A DNA stretch of 64,000 bases from Planobispora longispora (GCF_016863135.1 NZ_BOOH01000063.1:1-64000); one strand, 5' to 3'. Counted from the first letter of the stretch, positions 36,391-45,900 are shown. The notes: generated by a model not told the origin, from the letters alone. A program made the numbers and translations.

Positions 36391-36495
36391 GGTGCGAGGA
36401 GTCTCCGGGGCCGGTCGGTGAACTCGGTGCGAGGAGTTTCCGGGGCCGGTCGGTGAACTCGGTGCGATGAGTCTCCGGGGTCAGTCGGCGAACTC
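36391..36495. repeat. Three 35-bp tandem repeats overlapping the 3' end of an LLM gene
   Basis: Units begin GGTGCGA at 36391, 36426 and 36461 with a constant 35-bp period and few changes. The third contains the last codons and stop of the LLM gene ending at 36481, so the 3' end of the gene appears to have been copied outward twice. Confidence 0.92.
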
Positions 36496-37731
36496 GGGGA
36501 TGACCTTGGTGGCGAAGAGTTCGAGGTTGCGCTTGACGGTGTCGAGCGGGAGCACGCCCTGCTGGCCCTGCATGAACAGGCCGAACCACTCCAGGTCGGG
36601 CATCCGGTCGAGCATGCGCTGGATGCCGCGCTTGACGTCGTCGGGGCCGCCCAGCAGGGCCATCTCGACCTCGTTCATGCGCTTGAAGTCGCCCTTCTCC
36701 GGGCTGATCGGCTTGTGCTTGTCGTCCTCCTGCTTGCGCAGGACCTCCAGGTAGCCGAACGGGCCGAAGAAGGCGGCGAAGTCCTTCTGCATGCCCTTGC
36801 CGTAGGTGGCGATGGCCTCCTCGCGGGTGTCGGCCATACCGACGATCTTGAGGATGCCGGTGTGCTCGCCCAGCTTGTAGTCCCGGCCGCACTTGGCCGA
36901 CTCCTCCTGGTAGAGCTTGGCCTTGGCGGCGTGCTCGTCCGGGTTCGGGGTGAACATCCAGGGCAGGATGTCCTCCTGGGCGGCGCGGATCACCGAGCGG
37001 TCGGAGATGGTGAACGGCTGCCACAGCTCCGGGTAGGGGTTCTGGTACGGCTTGGGCCCGACCGAGACCGCGTGGATGCGGCCCTGCTCGTCCACCTCGC
37101 CGGGGGCGCCGAACGTCCGCGTCCACTCCAGCGCCGGCCAGCCCTCGATCCCCTCGTACGGCGAGGGCACCTCGTAGTCCAGCACGTCCGACTTGTAGCG
37201 CAGGGTGTCCTGGGTCCACGCCATCTTCATGATCTTCAGCACCTCGCCGAAGACGTCGAAGTTGCGGGTGTCGGAGGCCGAGCCGTCGGAGCGGGCCGCG
37301 GCGGCGTGCCAGCGCTGGCCGAGCACGTTCATCCACCGGTTCTGGTAGCCGCGGGCCACGCCCAGGCGGAGCCGGCCCCTGCTGAAGTGGTCCAGCAGCG
37401 CCACGTCCTCGGCGGCGCGGATCGGGTCCCAGGCCGGCAGCACGATGCCCAGCGGGGCCAGCAGGATGCGCTCGGTCCTGGCGGCCAGGTCGGTGAGGAA
37501 CATCAGCGGGTTGACCGAGAACTCGAAGCCCTCGGAGTGGAAGTGGTGCTCGGTCATCATGAGCGCGTCGAAGCCGATCTGGTCGGCGTGGACCGCGATC
37601 TCGCGCACCTCGTGCAGCAGCGCCTGGTAGGACTCGATGTCCCGCCCGATCGGCCGCTTGGCGACGGCGTTCTCCTCCTGGGAGTAGCCCGAGCCGGGAA
37701 TCTGCGGGTTGAGGAATATCGAGAACTTCAC
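36481..37731 (-). CDS. LLM class flavin-dependent monooxygenase (long type)
   Basis: The protein has 416 residues. The luciferase-like barrel is shown by ALMMTEHHFHSEGFEFSVNP, ILLAPLGIVLPAWDPIRAAE, and HFSRGRLRLGVARGYQ. The length and late segment (QDFAAFFGPFGY-like, LEWFGLFMQGQQGV) resemble the alkanal/limonene monooxygenase-like branch. GTG at 37731 overlaps the stop of the alpha/beta hydrolase gene by four bases and has AAGGAG nine bases upstream, so the two are coupled. Substrate unknown. Confidence 0.92.
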   Translation of the reverse strand: MKFSIFLNPQIPGSGYSQEENAVAKRPIGRDIESYQALLHEVREIAVHADQIGFDALMMTEHHFHSEGFEFSVNPLMFLTDLAARTERILLAPLGIVLPAWDPIRAAEDVALLDHFSRGRLRLGVARGYQNRWMNVLGQRWHAAAARSDGSASDTRNFDVFGEVLKIMKMAWTQDTLRYKSDVLDYEVPSPYEGIEGWPALEWTRTFGAPGEVDEQGRIHAVSVGPKPYQNPYPELWQPFTISDRSVIRAAQEDILPWMFTPNPDEHAAKAKLYQEESAKCGRDYKLGEHTGILKIVGMADTREEAIATYGKGMQKDFAAFFGPFGYLEVLRKQEDDKHKPISPEKGDFKRMNEVEMALLGGPDDVKRGIQRMLDRMPDLEWFGLFMQGQQGVLPLDTVKRNLELFATKVIPEFAD

Positions 37732-38522
37732 GACGACAGACTCCTTAGCCAGTTGGTGACGACGAGCAGGAACTCCGCTGGGCGTTCCTCGTGCAGCCGG
37801 TGGCTGCTGCCCTCCCAGGTGACGACCTTGGAGCGCGGGTCCTTCAGCAGTCCCGCCTCCCAGGCCGCCTGGGCCGGGTCGAACCAGAGACTCAGCACCG
37901 GGCACTCCCGGCGCGCCAGGTAGGCGTCGGAGTTGTGCCGGACCCCGAGCGCGTCCGGGCCGCCGAACATCGCCTCGAACGCCTGGAGCAGCACGTGCGG
38001 AGGGGTGCCGAGGATCTTGCGCCGGTGCCACTCGCGTATCCACTCGGGGGTCGCCCGGTTGGCGGTCCACCGGTCGTTGGCCAGGGACACGCCCACCGTG
38101 TCCTCGCGCATCCGCTCGATCATCGAGGGGAAGGCGTCGGCCACCGGGCCCGCGAAGCCGTACCCGGGATCGACCGCGACCACCGCGCTGACCAGCGAGG
38201 GGTGCTCGACCGCCAGGTGGGAGACGATCTGCCCGCCCATCGAGTGGCCGATCGCGACGCACGACCCGACCCCCAGCCCGGCGCAGAGCCGGGCGAGGTC
38301 GTCGGCCATGGCACGGGGGGTGTTGCCGGTCTCCGGGGCGGACGAGTAGCCGTGCCCGCGCATGTCGGCGGCGATCACCCGGTAGTGCTCCGCCAGCGCC
38401 GGGATGTGGTGGACCCACTCGTGGGAGTCCGATCCCAGGCCGTGGACGAGCAGCAGCGTCGTGTCCCCCGAGCCGTCGTCGGTGTGGAACAGCCGTACGT
38501 CGCCTAAGTCGGTGAATGCCAT
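37728..38522 (-). CDS. Alpha/beta hydrolase, cotranscribed with the LLM monooxygenase
   Basis: The protein has 264 residues from the ATG at 38522 (AAAGGG upstream). Motifs: oxyanion VHGLGSDSHEW, Asp loop MRGHGYS, nucleophile Ser in GHSMGGQ, later Asp in SLWFDPAQ and His in EGSSHRLHEERP. A product of a luciferase-type Baeyer-Villiger oxidation would be an ester or lactone, which this enzyme could hydrolyse. It is the first gene of the minus-strand operon controlled from 38645-38682. Confidence 0.9.
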   Translation of the reverse strand: MAFTDLGDVRLFHTDDGSGDTTLLLVHGLGSDSHEWVHHIPALAEHYRVIAADMRGHGYSSAPETGNTPRAMADDLARLCAGLGVGSCVAIGHSMGGQIVSHLAVEHPSLVSAVVAVDPGYGFAGPVADAFPSMIERMREDTVGVSLANDRWTANRATPEWIREWHRRKILGTPPHVLLQAFEAMFGGPDALGVRHNSDAYLARRECPVLSLWFDPAQAAWEAGLLKDPRSKVVTWEGSSHRLHEERPAEFLLVVTNWLRSLSS

Positions 38523-38644
38523 GAGCACCCTTTCCTGAGGACCGCCGGGCCCGCCGGGTCGCCCCGCTCCCACTCGCGCCGCGGACGGCCGGGTCCGGGG
38601 ACCTCGTCATCCACGACGTGAGCAAGCTACCCTAGGAATGATAA

Positions 38645-38682
38645 CCGAGCAATCGCTTGGTTCGCCAAGCGGATCCGCTTGG
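38645..38682. promoter_or_regulatory. CCWAGCG/CGCTWGG operators between divergent catabolic operons
   Basis: Site 1 is CCGAGCAATCGCTTGG (38645-38660; two arm mismatches, spacer 2). Site 2 is CCAAGCGGATCCGCTTGG (38665-38682), a perfect palindrome with spacer 4. They lie between the divergent hydrolase/LLM operon and the LLM gene at 38715. Similar sites occur at 45964, 46055 and 53253. Confidence 0.8.
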
Positions 38683-38714
38683 TCGCGCGGACGCAGCGGA
38701 ACCGGAGGTCTTTC

Positions 38715-39542
38715 ATGCGGCTGGGTGTCACGATGTTCGCCACCGACACGGCGATGCCGGTCGCCGACCTGGCGCGGTCGGCGGAGGAGCGCGGGTTCGT
38801 CTCCCTCTACCTGCCCGAGCACACCCACATCCCGGTCTCGCGCCGCACGCCCCCCGCCGGCGGCCAGGAGACGCTCCCGGAGGAGTACTGTCGCACGCTC
38901 GACCCGCTGGTGGCCCTCTCCCACGCCGCCGCCGTGACGGAGCGGCTCAGCCTCGGCACCGGCATCCTGCTCGCCGCCCAGCGGGAGCCCATCGTGACCG
39001 CCAAGGCCATCGCCACCCTCGACCACCTCTCCGGCGGCCGGGCGGTCATCGGCGTCGGGTTCGGCTGGAACGTGGAGGAGATCGAGGACCACGGCGTGCC
39101 GTACGGCTCCCGCCGCGACGTCGCCCGCGAGCACATCCTCGCGATGAAGGAGCTGTGGAGCCGGGAGGAGGCGGGCTTCGAGGGGCGCCACGTGCGTTTC
39201 GAGCCGTCCTGGTCCTGGCCCAAGCCGGTCTCCGGGCCGCCCGTCTACGTCGGCGGCGCGGCGGGCCCGAAGCTGTTCGCGCACGTCGCCGAGTACGCCG
39301 ACGGCTGGATGCCGATCGGCGGCAGGGGGGTGCGGGCCGCCCTCCCGGCCCTGAGTGAAGCCTGTGAGAAGGCCGGGCGGCCGATGGCCCGGGTGATCCC
39401 GTTCGGCACGGTGCCGAGTGAGGAGAAGCTCGCCTACTACGCGGAGATGGGCATCGAGGAGGTCGTGCTCAGTCTGCCCAGCGCTCCCGCCGATCGGGTG
39501 CTCCCGGTGCTCGACGACTACGCCGGGTTCATCACTGTTTAG
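38715..39542 (+). CDS. LLM class F420-dependent oxidoreductase
   Basis: The protein has 275 residues; ATG follows GGAGG. Diagnostic segments: LYLPEHTHIPVS, SLGTGILLAAQREPIVTAKA, HLSGGRAVIGVGFGWNVEEIE, VYVGGAAGPKLFAHVAEYADGW. It belongs to the F420-type branch of luciferase-like enzymes. It is divergent from the hydrolase/LLM operon over a shared palindromic operator region. Confidence 0.93.
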   Translation: MRLGVTMFATDTAMPVADLARSAEERGFVSLYLPEHTHIPVSRRTPPAGGQETLPEEYCRTLDPLVALSHAAAVTERLSLGTGILLAAQREPIVTAKAIATLDHLSGGRAVIGVGFGWNVEEIEDHGVPYGSRRDVAREHILAMKELWSREEAGFEGRHVRFEPSWSWPKPVSGPPVYVGGAAGPKLFAHVAEYADGWMPIGGRGVRAALPALSEACEKAGRPMARVIPFGTVPSEEKLAYYAEMGIEEVVLSLPSAPADRVLPVLDDYAGFITV

Positions 39543-39682
39543 AGTCGGATATCCGGTTGCTCTGATTAGTTCTGGCGGGATGATTACACAAATATCACGG
39601 TCCGGGATAGAACGACGGCATTCCCGTTGACTGGCCGCGGTGCCTCTTCTTGAGTGGAGTGGTGCGGCGAGGGGAGGCCCAC

Positions 39683-41798
39683 GTGCCGTATGCGCAGCCG
39701 CTCAAGCCGGGGGATCCCGAACGGCTGGGAGAGTACGAGATCGTCGGCCGCCTGGGAGAGGGAGGCCAGGGGGCGGTCTATCTCGGCATGCATTCCGCCA
39801 CCGGCTCCGATCCGTACGCGGTCAAGCTGCTCCACGGCTCCGTCGGGGAGGAACGGGCCGCGTTCCTGCGCGAGGTGGAGCTGGCCAAGCAGGTGGCGCG
39901 GTTCTGCACCGCGCAGGTGGTCGGCGCGGGGCTGGAGGGCGACCGCCCCTACATCGTCAGCGAGTACGTCGACGGACCCTCCCTCCACCGGGAGGTGGCC
40001 GTCGGCGGCCCCCGGGCGGGCGGGTCGCTGGAACGGCTGGCCATCGGCACGGCCACCGCGCTCACGGCGATCCACCGGGCCGGGATCGTCCACCGCGACC
40101 TCAAACCGCAGAACGTCCTGCTCGGCCCCGACGGCCCCCGAGTGATCGACTTCGGGCTGGCCAGGGCGCTGGACGCGGCGGCCACCCAGACCGGACGGGG
40201 TGCGGGGACCCCCGCCTACATGGCGCCCGAGCAGGTCGAGGGGGGCCAGATCAGCCCGGCAGCCGACGTCTTCGCCTGGGGCGCCACCATGTGCTTCGCG
40301 GCCAACGCCCAGGCGCCGTTCGGGCAGGACTCGATCGCGGCCGTGCTGCACCGCATCCTCACCGCCCCTCCGGAGCTGGGCGACCTCGACGGGTGGCTCG
40401 GCGCGCTGGTCGCCGAATGCCTGCGCAAGGAGCCTCATGACCGGCCCACGAGCCGGGAGCTGCTGCTCGCGCTGCTCGGGGACGACGCCCGGCGGGAGAC
40501 GTCCGGCGGCGCCGTCCGGGAGGGGGCGGCCGGGAGGGGGCGGCCGGCGGGGGACGCCCGGTTCCGAGCCGGTCTCCATCCGCTCGGCCTCGGCGCCCTG
40601 GGAGGCCGTCCCGCACGCCGCCGTCCCGCATACCGCCGTCCCGCATACCGCCGTCCCGCACGCCGCCGTCACGGGCGGGGCGCGGAGCCTGTGGGAGGCC
40701 GGGACGCGCGCTCCGGCGGTCTCCGGCCCCGGAACCCGCGGGTGGCCGGGATCCGGGCCGCCGGGACAGGGCGTTCCCGTGCCGGGCGCCGTCCCCGGCG
40801 AGCCGCGCGGGACCCGGACCCATCCGGGGCGGGCGGCCACCAGGGCGTCGGTCGCGATGTCGGGGTCGCTCCTGGTCAGCGCGGTCGTGCTGGTGGTGGG
40901 AGTGCTGGTCCCCTCCCTGGGCGGCGGCGCGCGGGACGGCGGCCGGGCCGCTCCCCCGGCGGGGACGACGACGGGGACGCATCCCGGCGGGACGGGCGCC
41001 GCGACGCCGTCCGCCTCCCCGCCCGGCCCGGACAGGACCACGCGCCCCGACGGGAGCACCCGCGCCGGCGGGGACACCGGCGGGGGCGGGGACGGAGGGA
41101 GTCCGGGGGCGACGAAACCGCCTCTCGCCCGCGCCGAGGTCACGGTGCCCTCGCTGGCGGGGATGGGGCGGTCCGAAGCGTTGCGCGCGGTCAAGCGGGC
41201 CGGGCTGGCCGTCGGACCCGTCACCCGGGCCGACTCCCGCGAGCCGATCGGACGGGTGCTGCGGACCTGGCCGCAGGCGGGGAGCAGGGTGGCCAGAGGG
41301 ACCGAGGTCACCCTGGAGGTCTCGGCCGGGGTGGCGGTCCCCGGGCTGACCGGGCTCCGCAGGAAGGCGGCCGAGGCGCTGCTGGCCCAGGCGGGGCTGG
41401 CCGTGGGCGGGGTGACCGTCCGCTGCTCGGACCGGCCCGCGGGAGAGGTGCTCTCCAGCGCCCCCGGCACGGGCGAACGCGTCTCCGCGGGCACCGCGGT
41501 CGCGCTGACCGTGTCCCGGCGGGGGACGGAGATGCCCTCGGTCGTCGGGCGGGGCGAGGCCGGGGCGCGCGACGCGCTGGCCGCGGCGGGCCTGGCCGTA
41601 CGGGTGCGGCCGAAACTGGTCACCGACCCGTCGAAGGACGGGGTGGTGCTGGGGCAGAACCCGGCGCCCGGCGGGTGCGTCCGCCGGGGAGGGGCGGCCG
41701 TCATCACGGTCGGCGTCGCGGGACAGACCGGACCGGGTCCGGACCCCACCGCCTCACCGGACCCGACCGGCTCCCCGACGGCCACCGGCGGTCCGTGA
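39683..41798 (+). CDS. PASTA-domain Ser/Thr protein kinase, split by a frameshift
   Basis: The kinase domain (GTG 39683, GGGGAGG upstream) is read in one frame: glycine loop LGEGGQGAVYLG, Lys in YAVKLLH, HRDLKPQNVLL, DFGLARAL and YMAPEQVEGG, ending near 40490. The single membrane helix (SLLVSAVVLVVGVLVPSLGG) and three PASTA repeats (TVPSLAGM, AVPGLTGL, EMPSVVGR) are in another frame, ending at 41798. The change of frame must occur between about 40490 and 40600, where 14-bp repeats lie. Deleting one base or adding one repeat unit would give a normal kinase-linker-helix-PASTA protein that senses cell-wall fragments. As written the kinase frame stays open to 41899 with meaningless sequence. It may be a sequence error, a pseudogene or a variable switch. 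Confidence 0.8.
40516..40557. repeat. 14-bp tandem repeat at the kinase frameshift
   Basis: CCGGGAGGGGGCGG occurs at 40516-40529 and 40530-40543, followed by a degenerate third copy. Unit length is not a multiple of three, so copy-number changes alter the downstream reading frame. Confidence 0.85.
40605..40664. repeat. 15-bp tandem repeats coding for AVPHT/AVPHA
   Basis: Four 15-bp units start at 40605, 40620, 40635 and 40650; in the PASTA frame they encode AVPHA, AVPHT, AVPHT, AVPHA in the juxtamembrane linker. Confidence 0.85.
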
Positions 41799-41822
41799 GG
41801 GGGCCGGGCGGCCGCGCTGGGA

Positions 41823-42377
41823 TCAGGAGTGGTAGGCGGCCAGGGCGGCGGTCAGCAGGGTCTCCCGGACGACCTCCTCGGGCAGGTCGATCGTCTTGAC
41901 CGCGGCGTACTGGAGCGAGCCCACCACCGCCCAGGCGCGCACCCGGCCGGCCGGATCGGGGTCCGGGCCGGCGAGCCGGACGTAGATGCAGTCGCGGAAG
42001 GCGCGGATGGCCTCGCCGGGGGAGCCGGGCGGGGCGTCGTCGGCGCCGCCGATCTCCTCCATGATCAGGCGGATGATCGCCCGGTGGCGGATGACGAAGG
42101 TCACCAGCGCCTCCAGGAACGCGCGTTCGTCGCCGAACTCGGTCTCGATCAGGGCGATGATGTCGTTGGCGGCGGGGGCGATGAGCTCGGCGGCCAGGCG
42201 GTCCTTAGGATGAAAGTGGTAGGCCACGGCCGTCTTGGTGACCCCGACCGCCGAGGCGATGTCGGCCAGGGAGGTCGCGGCGTAGCCGCGCTCGGCGAAC
42301 AGCTGGCGGGCGGCGTGGAGGATCCGGTCGCGGGTGGCGTGGCCCGGGGCGTCGTAACGCGGATCGAGTGTGGTCAT
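41823..42377 (-). CDS. TetR family regulator divergent from an MMPL transporter
   Basis: The protein has 184 residues. The HTH (about residues 14-60) contains SLADIASAVGVTKTAVAYHFHPKDRL. The ligand domain includes FVIRHRAIIRLIMEEIGG. A perfect palindrome lies between it and the divergent transporter gene, so it should repress the transporter and itself. Confidence 0.92.
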   Translation of the reverse strand: MTTLDPRYDAPGHATRDRILHAARQLFAERGYAATSLADIASAVGVTKTAVAYHFHPKDRLAAELIAPAANDIIALIETEFGDERAFLEALVTFVIRHRAIIRLIMEEIGGADDAPPGSPGEAIRAFRDCIYVRLAGPDPDPAGRVRAWAVVGSLQYAAVKTIDLPEEVVRETLLTAALAAYHS

Positions 42378-42437
42378 CGTCTCATTTCCACGGGTGGCGA
42401 GAGCACTCCCAGATGTGGGGTATTAGGCTTTTGGTAG

Positions 42438-42463
42438 CCGTACTGTACGGGCGTACAGAACGG
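42438..42463. promoter_or_regulatory. Palindromic operator of the tetR/MMPL pair
   Basis: CTGTACGGGCGTACAG (42443-42458) is a perfect 7-2-7 palindrome with partly matching outer arms CCGTA/AACGG out to 42438 and 42463. Confidence 0.8.
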
Positions 42464-42504
42464 TGTTACAGGCCGATGTCATCGAGTTTAATAGGGCGGT
42501 CCCA

Positions 42505-44748
42505 ATGTCTGGCCTCCTCGGGCGGGTAGGCGGTTGGTGCGCGAGGCACGGCGTGATCGTGCTGACGCTGTGGATTCTCCTGGCGGCGGGGCTGACCGCG
42601 GGCTCGGTGTTCTTCCCCGGCCCGGTCAGCAACAACGTCGCGATCCCGGGCACGGACGCCCAGCGCGCCCACGATCTGATGGCCGAGGGGTTCGGCCCCG
42701 GCTACGACCCGGGCGGGACGATCCAGATCGTCCTCTACTCCGAGAACGGTCCCCTCACCTCCCAGCGCCGGACGCGCGCCGTGAACCGGGCGATGGACCG
42801 GATCCGCGACCTCCCGCACGTGGTGGAGGTGATGACGCCGTACCGGATGGGCGGCCTGGCCCCCAACAGGGAGATCGGTCTCATCACGGTCAAGCTCCAG
42901 GGGCACGACAACAACAAGCTGGCCGAGACGACCAAGGCGATCTCCGCGGCGGCCGAGCCGGTCCGCGGCCTGGGCATCGAGGCGGTGCCCGCCAACGCCG
43001 GGACCCCGGCCGACAAGGAGATCAAGACCGGCGCCAGCGAGGTCATCGGCGTCGTCTGCGCGCTGCTGGTGCTGCTGTTCGCCTTCGGCACCCTGGTGGC
43101 CGCGATGATCCCGATCTTCGCCGCGCTGGTCAGCATCGCGACCGGCCTGGGCGTGATCAGCCTCCTCGGCCACCTCGTGGACGTGCCCAAGCAGGCCTCG
43201 ATCATGGCGACGATGATCGGCCTCGGCGTCGGCATCGACTACGCGCTCTTCCTGCTCAGCAGGCACCGCAAGCTGCTCGGCGACGGCGTGCCCGTGCGCG
43301 AGGCGGTCCGCAGGGTGTCCGCCAGCTCGGGCGGGGCCGTGGTGTTCGCCGGCGGCACGGTCGTCATCGCGCTCAGCGCGCTGATGCTCGCCGGCTTCCC
43401 GATGCTGCGCACGCTCGGCTGGATCACCGGCATCTCGGTCGTCTGCGCGGTGCTCACCTCGGTCACCCTCGTGCCCGCGCTGCTCGGCCTGCTCGGGCAC
43501 CGGGTGAACGCCCTGCGCCTGCCGTTCATGGGCCGCCGCCGCAAGGACGCCGACGGCTCCTCGGGCTGGGCCGGGCTGGGCTCCTGGGTCGCCCGGCGCC
43601 CCTGGGGCGTGCTCGTGCTGAGCATCGCGGTCCTCGTCGCGCTGGCCGCGCCCGCCCTCGCGCTCAAGCTCGGCCCGATCGACGACGGCTACAGCGACCG
43701 GGGCACCGACACCCGCCGCTCCTACGAGCTCATCGAGGCCGGATTCGGGCCCGGCATGAACGGCCCGCTGGTCGTGGTGGCCGAACTGGAGGAGGCGGTC
43801 GCCGACCGCGAGCCCGCCCCCGCCGCGCTCCAGCTGCTGAAGGACCAGGTCGCCGCCGTCGAGGGCGTGCGCTTCGTCGGCGATCCGCTGCTCAACACCA
43901 CCGGCACCGCGGTGCTGGTCCAGGCCGTCCCCGAGTACGCGCCCAGCGACCCCCGGGCCCTGGACGTGGTCGAGGACGTCCGCGCGCTCCGGCTGGAGGG
44001 GATGAGCGTGCACGTGGGCGGCAAGGTGGCCGGCATGGCCGACGCCGGCAACACGATCGCCGAGCGCACCCCCCTGGTGGTCGGGGTCGTGGTGCTGCTC
44101 AGCGCTCTGCTGCTGCTCCTGGCGTTCCGCTCGCCGATCGTGGCGATCAAGGCCGCGCTGATGAACCTGATCTCGCTGGGCGCCGCCTTCGGGGCCCTCT
44201 CCCTGGTCTTCTCCCTCGGCCTGGGCAGCGGCCTGGTCGGCATGGACCCGCCGGTCGGCACGGACGACTCCTACCTGACCACGCTGTTCTTCTCGGTGCC
44301 GATCGACAGCTACATCCCGCTGATGCTGTTCGCGGTGCTGTTCGGCCTCTCGATGGACTACGAGGTGTTCCTGCTCACGGCCGTGCGGCAGGCGTACCTC
44401 AAGCACGGGGACAACAGCCGGGCGGTGGCCGAGGGGCTGGGCACGACCGGCCGGGTCATCACCTCCGCCGCGCTGATCATGGTGGCCGTCTTCGTGGCCT
44501 TCATCGCCTACCCGGATCCCATGGTCAAGATCTTCGGCGTCGGCCTGGCCGTGGCCATCGCGGTGGACGCCACGATCATCCGGGGCTTCCTGGTCCCGGC
44601 CACCATGGTGCTGCTCGGCCGCTACAACTGGTGGTGCCCCCGCTGGCTGGACCGGATCCTGCCCGACCTGTCCGTCGAGGGCCACGACGAGGAGTCCATG
44701 GTCGAGGAGGAGCCCCGCAAGGAGCTCGTCGGCGCGGCCCGCTCCTGA
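42505..44748 (+). CDS. MMPL/RND family membrane transporter
   Basis: The protein has 747 residues with two repeats, each one helix, a large extracytoplasmic loop and five more helices. Proton-relay helices read GLGVGIDYALFLLSRHR in the first and LFGLSMDYEVFLLTAVRQ in the second, both with the conserved Asp-Tyr. MMPL proteins export lipids, siderophores or drugs. The ATG at 42505 is preferred to an upstream start lying inside the operator region. The C-terminal tail is acidic. It is controlled by the divergent TetR. Confidence 0.93.
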   Translation: MSGLLGRVGGWCARHGVIVLTLWILLAAGLTAGSVFFPGPVSNNVAIPGTDAQRAHDLMAEGFGPGYDPGGTIQIVLYSENGPLTSQRRTRAVNRAMDRIRDLPHVVEVMTPYRMGGLAPNREIGLITVKLQGHDNNKLAETTKAISAAAEPVRGLGIEAVPANAGTPADKEIKTGASEVIGVVCALLVLLFAFGTLVAAMIPIFAALVSIATGLGVISLLGHLVDVPKQASIMATMIGLGVGIDYALFLLSRHRKLLGDGVPVREAVRRVSASSGGAVVFAGGTVVIALSALMLAGFPMLRTLGWITGISVVCAVLTSVTLVPALLGLLGHRVNALRLPFMGRRRKDADGSSGWAGLGSWVARRPWGVLVLSIAVLVALAAPALALKLGPIDDGYSDRGTDTRRSYELIEAGFGPGMNGPLVVVAELEEAVADREPAPAALQLLKDQVAAVEGVRFVGDPLLNTTGTAVLVQAVPEYAPSDPRALDVVEDVRALRLEGMSVHVGGKVAGMADAGNTIAERTPLVVGVVVLLSALLLLLAFRSPIVAIKAALMNLISLGAAFGALSLVFSLGLGSGLVGMDPPVGTDDSYLTTLFFSVPIDSYIPLMLFAVLFGLSMDYEVFLLTAVRQAYLKHGDNSRAVAEGLGTTGRVITSAALIMVAVFVAFIAYPDPMVKIFGVGLAVAIAVDATIIRGFLVPATMVLLGRYNWWCPRWLDRILPDLSVEGHDEESMVEEEPRKELVGAARS

Positions 44749-44796
44749 TCGCACCGTCCCGCTCCCGATCCTCCGTCCCGCCCGGCCCGCGGCCCG

Positions 44797-45900
44797 TCAG
44801 TCGAAGACGATCACGCTGCGGGCCACGGCGCCCTCGCGGACGTGCCGGACGGCCTCGTTGACCTCCTCCAGCGGGACCCGCTCGCTGACCAGGCGGTCGA
44901 GGTCGAGGCGGCCCCGCAGGTACTGCCCGGCGAGCATGGGCAGGTCCCGCAGCGGGGCGGCGTCGCCGCCCTGGGTGCCCATCAGGCGGCGGGAGGCGAA
45001 CAGCAGGCCGGGCTCGATGGAGAGCGGCTGTCCCTGGGGCGGGCTGCCGACCATCACGGTCGTGCCGCCGGGCCGGGTCGCGGCGAACGCCTCACCCAGC
45101 ACGCCGGGAACGCCGGTGACGTCGAAGGCGTAGTCCACGCCGCCCCGGACGATCTCGCCGACCTGCCGGGGCAGGTCGGCGGAGAGGATCGCGTGGGTGG
45201 CGCCGAACTCCCGGGCCAGCTTCAGCTTGGGCTCGGCCACGTCGGCCGCGATGATCGTGGTGGCCCCGGCCAGGGCGGCGCCCTGGACCACGTTCAGCCC
45301 GACTCCGCCGCAGCCGGCCACCAGGACGCTGGAGCCCGGGGTCACCTCCGCCACGTTCAGCACCGCGCCGACGCCGGTGACGACGCCGCAGGCCAGCAGG
45401 CACATGGTGTCGAACGGGGCGTCTTTTGCGATCTTCACGCACATGGGCTCGTTGACGACGGCGTACTCGGCGAAGGAGCCGATGCCGATCATCGTCCGGG
45501 CGGGGGCGCCGTCCACCGTGATGCGGGTGGTGCCGTCGTGCATGGTGCCCATGATGGCGGCCATCCGGGCCTTGCCCGAGCACAGGTGGAAACGGCCGGC
45601 CCCGCAGTCGCGGCACCGGCCGCAGGCGCCGTTCATCGCGATGATCACGTGGTCGCCGGGGCGGACGCTCGTCACGCCCGCGCCGACGCTCTCCACGATT
45701 CCGGCGCTCTCGTGGCCGAGGACGAAGGGGAGTTCCCGCACGACGGGGCTCTTGCCGTCGAGCGCCTTGATGTCGGAGCCGCACACGCCCGACGCCTTGA
45801 TCCTGACGCGGACCTCGCCGGGGCCGGGGTCGGCGATCTCGACCTCGCGGACCTCCATCGGCCTGTCGAATCCGGTGAGTACGGCCGCCCGCATCAACAT
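44797..45900 (-). CDS. Zn-dependent alcohol dehydrogenase (MDR family)
   Basis: The protein has 367 residues. Catalytic zinc residues lie in ASGVCGSD and GHESAG; the structural zinc site is GACGRCRDCGAGRFHLC with four Cys. The nucleotide fold has VAGCGGVGLNVVQGA. It oxidises an alcohol with NAD(P). It is divergent from the LIV-type importer, and both sides of the shared gap carry the CCWAGCG-type operator, placing it in the same regulon as the LLM genes. Confidence 0.93.
   Translation of the reverse strand: MLMRAAVLTGFDRPMEVREVEIADPGPGEVRVRIKASGVCGSDIKALDGKSPVVRELPFVLGHESAGIVESVGAGVTSVRPGDHVIIAMNGACGRCRDCGAGRFHLCSGKARMAAIMGTMHDGTTRITVDGAPARTMIGIGSFAEYAVVNEPMCVKIAKDAPFDTMCLLACGVVTGVGAVLNVAEVTPGSSVLVAGCGGVGLNVVQGAALAGATTIIAADVAEPKLKLAREFGATHAILSADLPRQVGEIVRGGVDYAFDVTGVPGVLGEAFAATRPGGTTVMVGSPPQGQPLSIEPGLLFASRRLMGTQGGDAAPLRDLPMLAGQYLRGRLDLDRLVSERVPLEEVNEAVRHVREGAVARSVIVFD

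Noticed and set aside
36481-38625. A 714-codon frame that would fuse hydrolase-region sequence to the LLM monooxygenase
   Set aside because: The upstream 300 codons are out of frame with the true hydrolase; GTG 37731 with AAGGAG and a four-base overlap marks the real start.
39683-41899. The kinase frame read straight through to 41899 as a complete 738-residue protein
   Set aside because: After about 40500 the translation becomes Arg/Gly-rich and featureless, while the neighbouring frame encodes a membrane helix and three PASTA repeats.
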